A DNA stretch of 32,695 bases from IMG/VR virus record IMGVR_UViG_3300009068_000015, positions 1 through 32,695 of that record, one strand, 5' to 3'. The translations under genes were made by a program, and so were the position numbers. The notes beneath the pieces were generated by a model, which was not told the DNA's origin, did not search any database, and was given only the letters and a program-made list of their open reading frames with translations. This document shows positions 1 through 6,005 of the stretch, piece by piece (the stretch's first letter is position 1; each line of letters opens with the position of its first letter). Source of the stretch: a virus.

Positions 1-123
1 CCTTTAGTAGGGAATGATATTATCAGGTCCGACTTATTGTTTTCAAATGGAATAACCTGCGTAAGTTTCTCAAAGAATGTTTTAGCAAGTTTATAAGTAG
101 GAGTTATGTATGCTACATTATAA
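1..123. repeat. Terminal direct repeat, left copy
   Basis: These 123 bases are identical to 32573-32695. The repeat lies inside the large terminase reading frame, and the frame continues perfectly when the two copies are merged. This indicates a circular or circularly permuted genome of 32572 bp, with the repeat probably being an assembly overlap. A genuine 123-bp physical terminal repeat is less likely but not excluded. Confidence 0.97.
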
Positions 124-266
124 CCTCGTAATGCGTTTGATATTATCTCAATCTGAGATAGTTCCGATTTACCAAACCTCCTACCACACATAACAACTCT
201 AAATCTTGCTGAGCTGTCAAGGATTACTTGTTGGTTAATATGTGGTTCTGGAAGTTCAATACGCAT
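1..266 (-). CDS. terL: Terminase large subunit, N-terminal part (continues at 32695)
   Basis: This is the start of the packaging motor ATPase and nuclease. It begins with ATG at 264-266 and leaves the window at base 1. Joined to the right-hand part it gives a protein of 383 aa. Walker A is CGRRFGKS at residues 27-34, of the R-rich type found in phage large terminases. The Walker B motif FVVIDE (residues 109-114) lies just past the join in the right-hand part. The start follows the stop of a 59-aa gene by 10 bases, so the two are probably cotranscribed. The function is clear; the only oddity is that the linear window cuts the gene. Confidence 0.95.
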   Translation of the reverse strand, partial: MRIELPEPHINQQVILDSSARFRVVMCGRRFGKSELSQIEIISNALRGYNVAYITPTYKLAKTFFEKLTQVIPFENNKSDLIISFPTK

Positions 267-276
267 TATTTATTTT

Positions 277-456
277 TTAATTGTTATTAAAGGTTTCATT
301 ATAATATTGTTCACTTGTCATCATTGATATATGACTTGTTTCATAAGCATCTATTATCTCTTGCTTGTGCATTTCTTTAGCTTGTTCAAATTTGCCCAAA
401 AAATCATTTGGTATGATATGTTTTATTTCATTGTAAAACCATTCTATTGATGTCAT
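277..456 (-). CDS. Small conserved phage protein, 59 aa
   Basis: An ORF of 59 aa sits between the structured-RNA region and terL. It has a Trp near the N-terminus (EWFYNEI), a charged helix with QAKEM followed by KQEIIDAY, and a C-terminal EQYYNETF motif. Proteins with this QAKEM...QYYNETF arrangement recur in Bacteroidota phages and prophages, often several per genome, but I know of no function for them. The leader contains AATCAAAATCAAA at 470-482, shared with the small gene at 12281-12385. The stop is 10 bases ahead of the terL start. Confidence 0.8.
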   Translation of the reverse strand: MTSIEWFYNEIKHIIPNDFLGKFEQAKEMHKQEIIDAYETSHISMMTSEQYYNETFNNN

Positions 457-511
457 AAGTTTAAATTTATTTGATTTTGATTACTATTAGTACAATTATT
501 TAATTATAAAT

Positions 512-597
512 ACTCCGATGAGAGATTTAAACTCTCGTACTGACAACTTGGTCAGATGTTAGTAATGGCTACTTAGTAGCTCCACATCAATCGGAGT
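512..597 (-). ncRNA. tRNA-like folded RNA (cloverleaf mimic), class unknown
   Basis: Read on the minus strand, bases 590-597 pair with 512-519 (8 bp) to close a junction with three arms. The arm next to the closing stem is GAGAG-TTTAAAT-CTCTC, a 5-bp stem with a 7-nt loop directly abutting the closing stem, as a T-arm does. The middle arm is CTGAC-CAAGTT-GTCAG. The third arm is long, closed by GATGT/ACATC, and contains a GCTAC-TAA-GTAGC hairpin. It is not a normal tRNA: the middle loop has 6 nt, the D-arm equivalent is far too long and lacks GG, and no CCA is encoded. Its position upstream of terL could mean a regulatory RNA, a packaging signal or a decayed tRNA. Confidence 0.55.
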
Positions 598-599
598 TA

Positions 600-653
600 T
601 TAGGACATTTAACCTGTGCATGACTTGAAGTCCATTCTGAGAGGTATTCCTAA
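600..653 (-). ncRNA. Second folded element next to the tRNA-like RNA
   Basis: TTAGGA at 600-605 pairs with TCCTAA at 648-653. Nested inside are AGGT/ACCT-type pairs and a GAC-TTCAA-GTC hairpin. The element begins 5 bases after the stop of the gene at 659-931 and ends 2 bases before the tRNA-like fold. It may act as a 3' end structure of the upstream mRNA or as part of one larger RNA. There is no T-run, so it is not an obvious intrinsic terminator. Confidence 0.35.
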
Positions 654-658
654 ATATA

Positions 659-931
659 TTAGAATGGCAAATCTGCAGTTTCAGATTTAACTTGTTTTGA
701 TATTATTGATGGATGAATACCCTTCGCTTCAAAAGTGTCAAGTTCAATGTAGAACTTACCTTCTTTAGATTTCTTTACTTCAAGATTAACCCATCCTTTC
801 TTTTCTTTAGATTTTAAAAAGTTAATAGCCTCATCTACTTTGAATGATAACTTACCGATAGCCCAGTCAGGAGCATTGTCATTTCTCTTGAAGATAATAC
901 CCTGTGCAAATTCCTTTGTTTGTTTTTCCAT
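659..931 (-). CDS. Small protein with an SSB-like acidic tail, 90 aa
   Basis: The start chosen is the ATG at 929-931. A longer start at 1009 would add an implausible hydrophobic stretch translated from the repeat region. The 90-aa protein has alternating beta-type segments (GKLSFKV, GWVNLEV, GKFYIEL), which would suit an OB-like fold, and it ends in ADLPF. Single-stranded DNA-binding proteins end in a similar acidic-hydrophobic tip (DIPF) that recruits partners. I therefore infer a ssDNA-binding or annealing-partner role beside ERF (11408-11956) and NinG, but no diagnostic SSB motif is visible. A TAnnTTTG sequence lies just upstream. Confidence 0.6.
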   Translation of the reverse strand: MEKQTKEFAQGIIFKRNDNAPDWAIGKLSFKVDEAINFLKSKEKKGWVNLEVKKSKEGKFYIELDTFEAKGIHPSIISKQVKSETADLPF

Positions 932-946
932 GATGTTATTTTTTAA

Positions 947-954
947 CAAATATA
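947..954 (-). promoter_or_regulatory. Possible -7 promoter element TATATTTG
   Basis: The minus strand reads TATATTTG, matching the Bacteroidota -7 consensus TAnnTTTG, 15 bases upstream of the start codon at 931. No convincing TTTG element lies 19-21 bases further upstream, so this is weak. Confidence 0.3.
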
Positions 955-987
955 AATTAAAGATTTGAAATAAAAAAATTGAAATCG

Positions 988-1083
988 TTACAAATAATAA
1001 CACTTTCAACCCTCACTTTATTACAAATTTAAACTAAAACAACCCTCACTTTGTAACAAATACTGCTATAAATTTGTTACAAA
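988..1083. repeat. 33-bp tandem repeats and TTTGTnACAAA palindromes
   Basis: Two units of exactly 33 bp (988-1020 and 1021-1053) share a TTACAAA start and a CAACCCTCACTTT end. A partial third unit starts at 1054. Overlapping them are two perfect odd palindromes, TTTGTAACAAA (1050-1060) and TTTGTTACAAA (1073-1083), 23 bp apart. There is no gene in this stretch. It looks like a cluster of protein-binding sites, such as operators or replication iterons. Confidence 0.65.
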
Positions 1084-1095
1084 AATCACATTATA

Positions 1096-1142
1096 GTAGA
1101 AAATATTCTACAAAAACTGTCTTTTAGTGGAAAATAATCTAC
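1096..1142. repeat. Paired 16-bp dyad repeats
   Basis: GTAGAAAATATTCTAC (1096-1111) is repeated as GTGGAAAATAATCTAC (1127-1142), 31 bp apart. The first is a near-perfect dyad with GTAGAA/TTCTAC arms. Such spaced dyads are typical of regulator binding sites. They sit beside the 33-bp repeats in the same gene-free block (932-1252). Confidence 0.55.
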
Positions 1143-1168
1143 AAAATCCTATTATAATATACCCGATA

Positions 1169-1199
1169 ATGCATGAATTTTTATACATTTTTCATGCAT
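1169..1199. repeat. Inverted repeat ATGCATGAA / TTCATGCAT
   Basis: Arms of 9 bp (1169-1177 and 1191-1199) are perfectly complementary and separated by 13 bases. The repeat lies 54 bases downstream of the stop at 1253. No T-run follows, so it is more likely an operator or an RNA hairpin than an intrinsic terminator. Confidence 0.5.
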
Positions 1200-1252
1200 A
1201 ACTTGTCATTAATTGCACATCTTACCTTGCAAAAAGTGTAACATATTGCACT

Positions 1253-1432
1253 TTATCGTTCCAATTTGTGTAGTGTAATATGCCTGGCGAAGTAAATATG
1301 GTTAGGATTCAGATTGAATTGTGCAAGTTGATTAATGACATACCTTGTAGTTATCTCATCAGATAACAATCCGATAGACATTTCCTTCTTAGTATCCATT
1401 ATCATTAATATTACTTCATAATACTCACTCAT
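1253..1432 (-). CDS. Small uncharacterised protein, 59 aa
   Basis: The ATG at 1430-1432 overlaps the stop of the preceding 37-aa gene as ATGAGTGA, an arrangement typical of translational coupling. The protein is amphipathic with an internal NQLAQFNLNPNHIYFARHITLHKLE stretch at the C-terminus and no recognised domain. It is the last gene before the 320-base repeat region. Confidence 0.6.
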   Translation of the reverse strand: MSEYYEVILMIMDTKKEMSIGLLSDEITTRYVINQLAQFNLNPNHIYFARHITLHKLER

Positions 1433-1538
1433 TATCTGAATCGTAATCTTTGCCTAAAGTTTTATCAATTATGATAATTGTAGTTAGTAATAATACTGCA
1501 GATATTATTGAAACTGATAATAATATTGTGTTAGCCAT
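1425..1538 (-). CDS. Tiny membrane protein, 37 aa
   Basis: Starting at ATG 1536-1538, the product has one hydrophobic segment (ILLSVSIISAVLLLTTIIII, residues 4-23) followed by a charged tail. It is probably a single-pass inner membrane peptide of unknown role. The leader carries two copies of TTTAAAGCG 10 bp apart (1539-1547 and 1549-1557 on the plus strand). The 8-base overlap with the next gene supports expression of both. Confidence 0.55.
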   Translation of the reverse strand: MANTILLSVSIISAVLLLTTIIIIDKTLGKDYDSDNE

Positions 1539-1625
1539 TTTAAAGCGATTTAAAGCGTTTTATTGTTTGAGTAGTACATTGATATCAATTTGCAATTAAA
1601 GTATCGTAATTGTCAAGTAAATGCG

Positions 1626-1991
1626 TTACAGGATAGTTTTACCCTTAACGAATACAACCTCTATCTTTCCATCCTGTGTTATGTTAGCAGTTTCTTTTGG
1701 CTTACCGTATACTCTGGTTAATAATGTTTCAAGTGAATAAAGGCTTCCTTTCTCCAAAGATTTACGCATAGCGTTAGCTATTGTTCTTTCCAGGACCGTT
1801 GCTTTAGGATTTCTAAATACTTCGCCTAATTCATCTAAGTCCATTGCCATCATTACCTGTATAGTATCATTTACTTCAGAAACTTTATATCCTGCTTCCT
1901 TTAGTAGAGTAACGTATTTCTTAGGTCTGCCATTAGGATTTAATACCTGTCCTTTCTGTATCTGATACTTTTCAATGTCTTTCTTTGCCAT
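1626..1991 (-). CDS. terS: Probable terminase small subunit, 121 aa
   Basis: The N-terminus has a KGQVLNPNGRPKK segment, the NPNGRPKG-type motif of DUF5681 and related proteins common among Bacteroidota small terminases. A helical region follows (about residues 25-95). The large terminase is encoded downstream, separated by small genes and the repeat and RNA block. Small terminases bind the pac or cos site and feed DNA to the motor. The sequence identifies the family only weakly, so another DNA-binding role remains possible. Confidence 0.65.
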   Translation of the reverse strand: MAKKDIEKYQIQKGQVLNPNGRPKKYVTLLKEAGYKVSEVNDTIQVMMAMDLDELGEVFRNPKATVLERTIANAMRKSLEKGSLYSLETLLTRVYGKPKETANITQDGKIEVVFVKGKTIL

Positions 1992-2007
1992 GTGCTTTTA
2001 TTGTGCT

Positions 2008-2706
2008 TTATTTTAATTCAAATGACCCAATTAATCTATTTGTTGCACCCGTTTTTTTCATATCTTTTAAACCTTTATGTTCACTACCTCTTCCAAATGA
2101 CATACATCTCCAATTAATTAATTTTTTTAATGCATAAATCAAACTTGGCGAAGATGTTGTAATAGTATATCTCCACTTTTCTTTTTTATATATCTTTCCG
2201 ACTTCTTCTAATAATTTAATTCCAAAACCTACTCCTTGATAATCAGGTAAAATTACTAATCTATGTACTTTTTTAATTGTCTTATCTATATTAGGCAAAT
2301 GTATTACTGATAAAAATCCAGCAATTTGATTATTAATTATTGCAATAAATACATTTGCTGCATTATTATGACTATGACTTAAATAGTGGTGTTTAGCAAA
2401 CATTTTCCAAATTGTTTTATCTGCTGTATTGAATATTTCAAATTTAATTTCTGGTCTATTTTTTTTTTGCCCTTCAAAACTTTGAAAGGTCATAGTATCA
2501 GTATTAAATATCCAATCAGGTAATAACCAATCTTGAACATCAAAATGACATGATAATGCTATAAACTTTTTATTAGATTTTCTAATTGCTTTTTGCATAG
2601 CAAAAGAACCTATTTGAGCAACATTTCTATCTACTACTGAAGTAAATTCATCAAAAACAAATAATTCTTTATCAGATAAAATAGCATTCGCTAAATCAAC
2701 TCTCAT
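2008..2706 (-). CDS. ABC-ATPase C-terminal half fused to a GNAT acyltransferase domain
   Basis: This 232-aa frame begins in the middle of an ABC ATPase. It has LFVFDE (Walker B, residues 15-20), a D-loop-like SVVDR, and a switch His in SCHFD (H54). A GNAT domain follows, with HHYLS at 106-110 and the acetyl-CoA-type motif LPDYQGVGFG at 153-162. It is in the same frame as the gene at 2710-3072, separated only by TAA and one AAA codon. The intact family is an ABC-type ATPase fused to a predicted acetyltransferase, as in COG2401. The start ATG at 2704-2706 sits 3 bases after the stop, so reinitiation is possible. Either a nonsense mutation has broken one gene, or two subunits are made. An HY pair ahead of the GNAT core recalls Mu Mom DNA modification enzymes, but that link is speculative. 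Confidence 0.75.
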   Translation of the reverse strand: MRVDLANAILSDKELFVFDEFTSVVDRNVAQIGSFAMQKAIRKSNKKFIALSCHFDVQDWLLPDWIFNTDTMTFQSFEGQKKNRPEIKFEIFNTADKTIWKMFAKHHYLSHSHNNAANVFIAIINNQIAGFLSVIHLPNIDKTIKKVHRLVILPDYQGVGFGIKLLEEVGKIYKKEKWRYTITTSSPSLIYALKKLINWRCMSFGRGSEHKGLKDMKKTGATNRLIGSFELK

Positions 2707-2709
2707 TTT

Positions 2710-3072
2710 TTACCCATTACTTAAAACTGAATAAGGCTTTAACCATGAAGGAGGAGAACTAAATCCAACTGAATTAAAAGCATTTGTTATTTCTTCAACA
2801 GATTTATCTTTAGGCATATCATCCAAAATACAATTTTGACTATATTGAAAATTTGTTATGTATTCTTCAGGAAATAATTCTTTTGCTATTGTTGTTTTTC
2901 CTGTTCCACTTTTTCCAATAATTAAACCTATTTGCCAATTATTTGGTAAATCTATATTACCTTCAAATTGTTCAATTATTTCTTCATTTTGTAAATCAAA
3001 TTTTCCAATTACTGAAGCTACTCTAAATGATTTATTAGGCTTTGTTTTTCTTATAATGTTAAAAGTCGGCAT
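2710..3072 (-). CDS. ABC-ATPase N-terminal half, ends at an in-frame stop
   Basis: The 120-aa product carries Walker A GKSGTGKT at residues 53-60 and ends with SVLSNG. That is the start of the ABC signature (LSNG followed normally by E or Q, then K). The expected next residue is replaced by TAA at 2710-2712, after which the frame continues as KMRVDLA into the gene at 2008-2706. On its own this half lacks Walker B and cannot hydrolyse ATP in the usual way. Its start overlaps the ParB-like gene by 22 bases. A single G-to-T or C-to-T change would explain the stop. Confidence 0.75.
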   Translation of the reverse strand: MPTFNIIRKTKPNKSFRVASVIGKFDLQNEEIIEQFEGNIDLPNNWQIGLIIGKSGTGKTTIAKELFPEEYITNFQYSQNCILDDMPKDKSVEEITNAFNSVGFSSPPSWLKPYSVLSNG

Positions 3073-3563
3073 TGATAATTTTGTTCTATTAGTTTATTGT
3101 AAGTTGTTTCTTGTTCCATTTCATCTTTACATATAATTTCTATTCTAAATTCAGATTTTATATTATCAGATAAATCTTTTAATTCTTTTTCATCTTCAAT
3201 TTTAAAATTAGGAATATCCAATCCCCATTCTTCAAGTTTATCTACATCCCAGTTATTAGCAAGGTCATCCCAATCCCACTCTCCGAATCCTACATTATCT
3301 TTAATGATAAATTCTTTTAGTTCTTCTTCGCTAAAATCTTTAGCTTGTTTAATCCATGTATCAGGAATATCCTTATATCCTAATTCATTTAATGCTTTCA
3401 ATCTCATATTGCCACCTTGAACAATAAAGTTATCATCTACTACGATAGGTCTTAACTCCATCATCTTTGGAAGTGCCTTTATTGATTCGCATAGTTTTTT
3501 AAACTTATCATCCTTAATAATTCTTGGATTATTAGGATTGCTTTTAATCTGACTTATTTTCAT
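3051..3563 (-). CDS. ParB-like nuclease-domain protein, 170 aa
   Basis: Residues 1-65 match the ParB/Srx-like fold: SNPNNPR, then RPIVVDDNFIVQGGNMRLKALNELGY, containing the GGxxRxxAL-type motif. A C-terminal region with Trp and acidic residues (GEWDWDDLANNWD) is common in phage ParB-like proteins encoded beside DNA-modifying enzymes. The last 22 bases overlap the ABC-ATPase start, and the first 4 overlap the methyltransferase stop, so these genes are tightly coupled. A role in DNA recognition or modification is inferred. It is unlikely to be a plasmid-style segregation ParB because no ParA is present. Confidence 0.8.
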   Translation of the reverse strand: MKISQIKSNPNNPRIIKDDKFKKLCESIKALPKMMELRPIVVDDNFIVQGGNMRLKALNELGYKDIPDTWIKQAKDFSEEELKEFIIKDNVGFGEWDWDDLANNWDVDKLEEWGLDIPNFKIEDEKELKDLSDNIKSEFRIEIICKDEMEQETTYNKLIEQNYQCRLLTL

Positions 3564-4093
3564 ATCTTGATATCTTTAATTCCGTAAAAATATAAATCGT
3601 GCATTGTTTCGTGTGCTTCTTTTAGTTCGTATTCACTGAAGCATTTATCTAATTCAAAAACTTGCTTAAAATCTTCTTCACTAATATTACGATAATAATC
3701 ATTAGTAAATGGAGATGCAAAGCCATGATTTTCAGATGTACCATGTTCTTCCCTTCCAGGAGCTGCACAAGTCATTATTAATAATCCTCCTTTCCTTAAT
3801 AAATTATAAGCATTTAATAATGTTTCTTTCCAATGTATATCATGCTCTAAACATTCTGTAGTAATAATAATATCAAATTTAGTTTTGCTTTTAAATAAAT
3901 GACCACTGCAAACTATATCAACATTATTACCTTCTCCTATATCTATTCCTGTATAATAAGGATTAATAAATAAATAACGATTATTTCCGTTAATATCTAA
4001 ACTTCCTATATCTAAAACTTTACAAGTATTAAATAATTCAGGATATTTGTTTTTTACTGAATTGCAGAAATCAATTTGTTCTTTATGTGCCAT
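3560..4093 (-). CDS. SAM-dependent methyltransferase (class I), 177 aa
   Basis: A Rossmann-type methyltransferase with motif I VLDIGSLDINGNN near residue 25, an acidic motif II in YTGIDIGEGNNVDIV, and FDIIITTECLEH followed by LLRKGGLLIM. This is the type 11/23 small-molecule-like arrangement. No DPPY-type motif is present, so it is not a classical DNA base methyltransferase. It sits between a glycosyltransferase block and the ParB-like gene, and related proteins often accompany glycosyltransferases. The substrate is unknown. Confidence 0.8.
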   Translation of the reverse strand: MAHKEQIDFCNSVKNKYPELFNTCKVLDIGSLDINGNNRYLFINPYYTGIDIGEGNNVDIVCSGHLFKSKTKFDIIITTECLEHDIHWKETLLNAYNLLRKGGLLIMTCAAPGREEHGTSENHGFASPFTNDYYRNISEEDFKQVFELDKCFSEYELKEAHETMHDLYFYGIKDIKI

Positions 4094-4099
4094 ATTTAT

Positions 4100-4390
4100 T
4101 TATTTATTATTTTGATTGTACCATGTATAAACTTTTACTAAGAACCCTAATACACATATCGGACAGGTATTCTGATAATGATAATTAGGTTCAGCTAATT
4201 CTCTATAAGCTATTAATATTTCATTTTGTATATGATGATGAAAGTTTACTATCTCTCCACAAGACATATAGAAATCATAGAAGTGTTTATGATTTGACAA
4301 TGTTGTCAAATGCTTGTTTTCTTCCTTTGTTGATTTCAAATAGGTTGTAGTTTGTTGTTGCCCATTCGTGGATTTTTTCGCCATATTCAA
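4100..4390 (-). CDS. Small Cys-containing protein, up to 96 aa
   Basis: The conserved-looking part is the C-terminal half, with His-rich NFHHH, then NTCPICVLGFLVKVYTWY carrying a CxxC pair. The long start overlaps the glycosyltransferase by 104 bases and gives a Gln/Thr-rich N-terminus of doubtful reality. An ATG at 4265-4267 would give 55 aa starting after the glycosyltransferase stop, and TTG codons lie between. No function is recognised. Single CxxC proteins of this size recur beside phage glycosyltransferases, which is a contextual observation only. Confidence 0.5.
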   Translation of the reverse strand: MNMAKKSTNGQQQTTTYLKSTKEENKHLTTLSNHKHFYDFYMSCGEIVNFHHHIQNEILIAYRELAEPNYHYQNTCPICVLGFLVKVYTWYNQNNK

Positions 4391-5297
4391 TTCGTTTATT
4401 AGGATTTAAAATTAGGTCTTTTATATATTTAAACCAATCTGATTGTTTTTCTACCCAAAGCACAGGAGCAGACATATCTAAAGTATATGGTTGCACCTTT
4501 GAACATATCACAGGAACTTTTTTACTCGCTGCTTCAAGTAGTTTAAGATTTGATTTACAAGAATGCCACCTGCTATTCTCTAAAGGAACTAACATAATAT
4601 CAGCCCATTCATAATGCTGCATATAGTTAATAGGTTCTAAAGAATGTAGTTTTGTATAAGGCAATTGACCATTACAAGTAAAAGAATTAAACATCTGATC
4701 CCACAAATACTTAGTTATTGGATCAGTATCATTGTAACCTCCTAAAACCATTTTTATTTTATTTGCTAATGGCTTTAATCTTTGTAATGGATATTTAAGA
4801 ATCTCTAAATCGTGCTGATGAGTAACGCCACCTGCCCAGAATATCCTAACTCTTTCATCTTCTCTTTTTACATCTGTGAATTGATGATGACCATAAGGCA
4901 AAGCGTTTGGAAATATCTGAATGTTTTTATTGAATGGATAAACTCTTTCAGCTATGTTTTCATTTGTGCAGGTAATTAAATCAGCGTATTTAAAATTATT
5001 CTCAATGATAGGCTTACGTTCTAAATAATCGTAATAGTTAAGATGGTTAGCAGGAAGAACCCAATCATCATCTATATCCATAACTATTTTAGAAGTCATT
5101 TGCTTTCTAACTTCTTCCCAATCTTTGTCTAATGGACTTAAACGATTATAGAATATTATATCCCAACCTTCTTCTAAAAGTTCAATAGAAGGAATATCAG
5201 TTACAGTAGCTTTTATATCGTTCATAAACGCCAAAGGCAAAGTTACCCTATGTAGAGTAACGCCTGACATTTTATGACCTAATCCTAATATTCTCAT
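4287..5297 (-). CDS. GT-B glycosyltransferase (family 4-like), 336 aa
   Basis: The N-terminal Rossmann half begins MRILGLGHKMSGV. The C-terminal half contains RIFWAGGVTHQHDL and an acidic sugar-nucleotide region ending in KLLEAASKKVPVICS, the usual layout of GT group 1 enzymes. A DIDDDW segment lies near residue 75. It would transfer a sugar from a nucleotide donor to an unknown acceptor. In a phage this may be modified DNA, a virion protein or a host glycan. The start overlaps the preceding stop as ATGA. Confidence 0.85.
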   Translation of the reverse strand: MRILGLGHKMSGVTLHRVTLPLAFMNDIKATVTDIPSIELLEEGWDIIFYNRLSPLDKDWEEVRKQMTSKIVMDIDDDWVLPANHLNYYDYLERKPIIENNFKYADLITCTNENIAERVYPFNKNIQIFPNALPYGHHQFTDVKREDERVRIFWAGGVTHQHDLEILKYPLQRLKPLANKIKMVLGGYNDTDPITKYLWDQMFNSFTCNGQLPYTKLHSLEPINYMQHYEWADIMLVPLENSRWHSCKSNLKLLEAASKKVPVICSKVQPYTLDMSAPVLWVEKQSDWFKYIKDLILNPNKRIEYGEKIHEWATTNYNLFEINKGRKQAFDNIVKS

Positions 5298-5494
5298 CGT
5301 ATATGAATTTTATTATCCTCTACTTCATCCATTTTAATAATGGTTAATCCTTTATAAGACAGTTCTCCTATAGGACATTCATCAGATAACTCCATTGATA
5401 ACTTATCATAGTTCAAAGGACTAACGATAAACTCAGTATATCTATCTCCGTACTCAGCTAACATTTTATCCAGTATATCTGTTAATTTGAACAT
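5294..5494 (-). CDS. Small uncharacterised protein, 66 aa
   Basis: A short mixed-charge protein with no recognised motif. Its 3' end overlaps the glycosyltransferase start by 4 bases and its start overlaps the preceding gene by 29. The tight packing in the operon is the main support that it is expressed. Confidence 0.6.
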   Translation of the reverse strand: MFKLTDILDKMLAEYGDRYTEFIVSPLNYDKLSMELSDECPIGELSYKGLTIIKMDEVEDNKIHIR

Positions 5495-5768
5495 TCTCTT
5501 TTTGTTTTAGTTGTTCTATAATCATAAAAGCATTACATCCTAAAGCTACAAGATGACCGTATTCCTGCTCATCTGAATAGTTACCATTCATAACTTCTAT
5601 GCAATGTCTTAGAAGTGCTTGTTTTAAATCCTCAACTTCTAAAGGTTTTTTCCAATTACCTACCGGATATTTATGCCTATTCAATTGCATCCTTTCAGCC
5701 ATCTTCTTGACATAATCAAAATCTATATCGTATACTAACTTCTTTTCAATTTCTTTATATCCTGACAT
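5466..5768 (-). CDS. DUF5664/MazG-like nucleotide pyrophosphohydrolase candidate, 100 aa
   Basis: The sequence holds KYPVGNWKKP, then RHCIEVMNGNYSDEQ, then GHLVALGCNAFMIIEQL. This helical order (K-P-x-G-N-W, RH, DEE-like, H-x-x-x-L-x-C-N-A) matches the DUF5664 or dATP/dGTP diphosphohydrolase-like families encoded by many phages. Such enzymes adjust nucleotide pools or support base-modified DNA. The metal-binding acidic cluster is only partly evident (SDEQE), so activity is uncertain. The start follows the next gene's stop as TAAATG in reverse order, indicating tight coupling. Confidence 0.6.
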   Translation of the reverse strand: MSGYKEIEKKLVYDIDFDYVKKMAERMQLNRHKYPVGNWKKPLEVEDLKQALLRHCIEVMNGNYSDEQEYGHLVALGCNAFMIIEQLKQKENVQINRYTG

Positions 5769-6005
5769 TTATTTTATTTTAGTTCCTAAGAATCCTGCTC
5801 CAAATATTATCGCTACAAAATAACTTACTTCAATTGGCAACAAATAGAATGCAACTGCCGACCATACCGAAAGACAGGTAACACAATCAAATGGCTTTAT
5901 TCTTTGATGTGGCATCATTGAAAATCCTTTCTTTATTGCAGATGGAATCCCTGCAACATTTACAAAGTAATAAGCAAATAAAAAACCTGCTAATGCTGTT
6001 ATCAT
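5769..6005 (-). CDS. Small membrane protein of DUF1360-like type, 78 aa
   Basis: Two or three hydrophobic segments (residues 1-20 and 47-72) flank a KPFDCVTCLSVWSAV loop with a CxxC. This F-x-C-x-x-C-x-S-x-W pattern is common in DUF1360-like phage and Bacteroidota membrane proteins. The function is unknown. It is not close to the lysis genes, so a holin role is not favoured. Confidence 0.65.
   Translation of the reverse strand: MITALAGFLFAYYFVNVAGIPSAIKKGFSMMPHQRIKPFDCVTCLSVWSAVAFYLLPIEVSYFVAIIFGAGFLGTKIK

Noticed and set aside
512-540. Hammerhead ribozyme (CGATGAG on the plus strand)
   Set aside because: The core requires CUGANGA and GAAA in set positions; only part of the first box is present.
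512-597. A true tRNA gene
   Set aside because: The closing stem and T-arm-like hairpin fit, but the D-arm is far too long with no GG, the anticodon-type loop has 6 bases, T-loop C56 is missing and no CCA or plausible anticodon is present.
988-1053. CRISPR array
   Set aside because: Only two units of 33 bp with no spacers; the repeats are tandem and no cas genes are present.
1169-1199. Intrinsic terminator
   Set aside because: The inverted repeat is not GC-rich and no T-run follows on either strand at the proper place.
2707-2712. Alternative genetic code with TAA as a sense codon
   Set aside because: TAA ends many other genes here with normal spacing to the next gene, and no other gene shows in-frame TAA inside conserved motifs.
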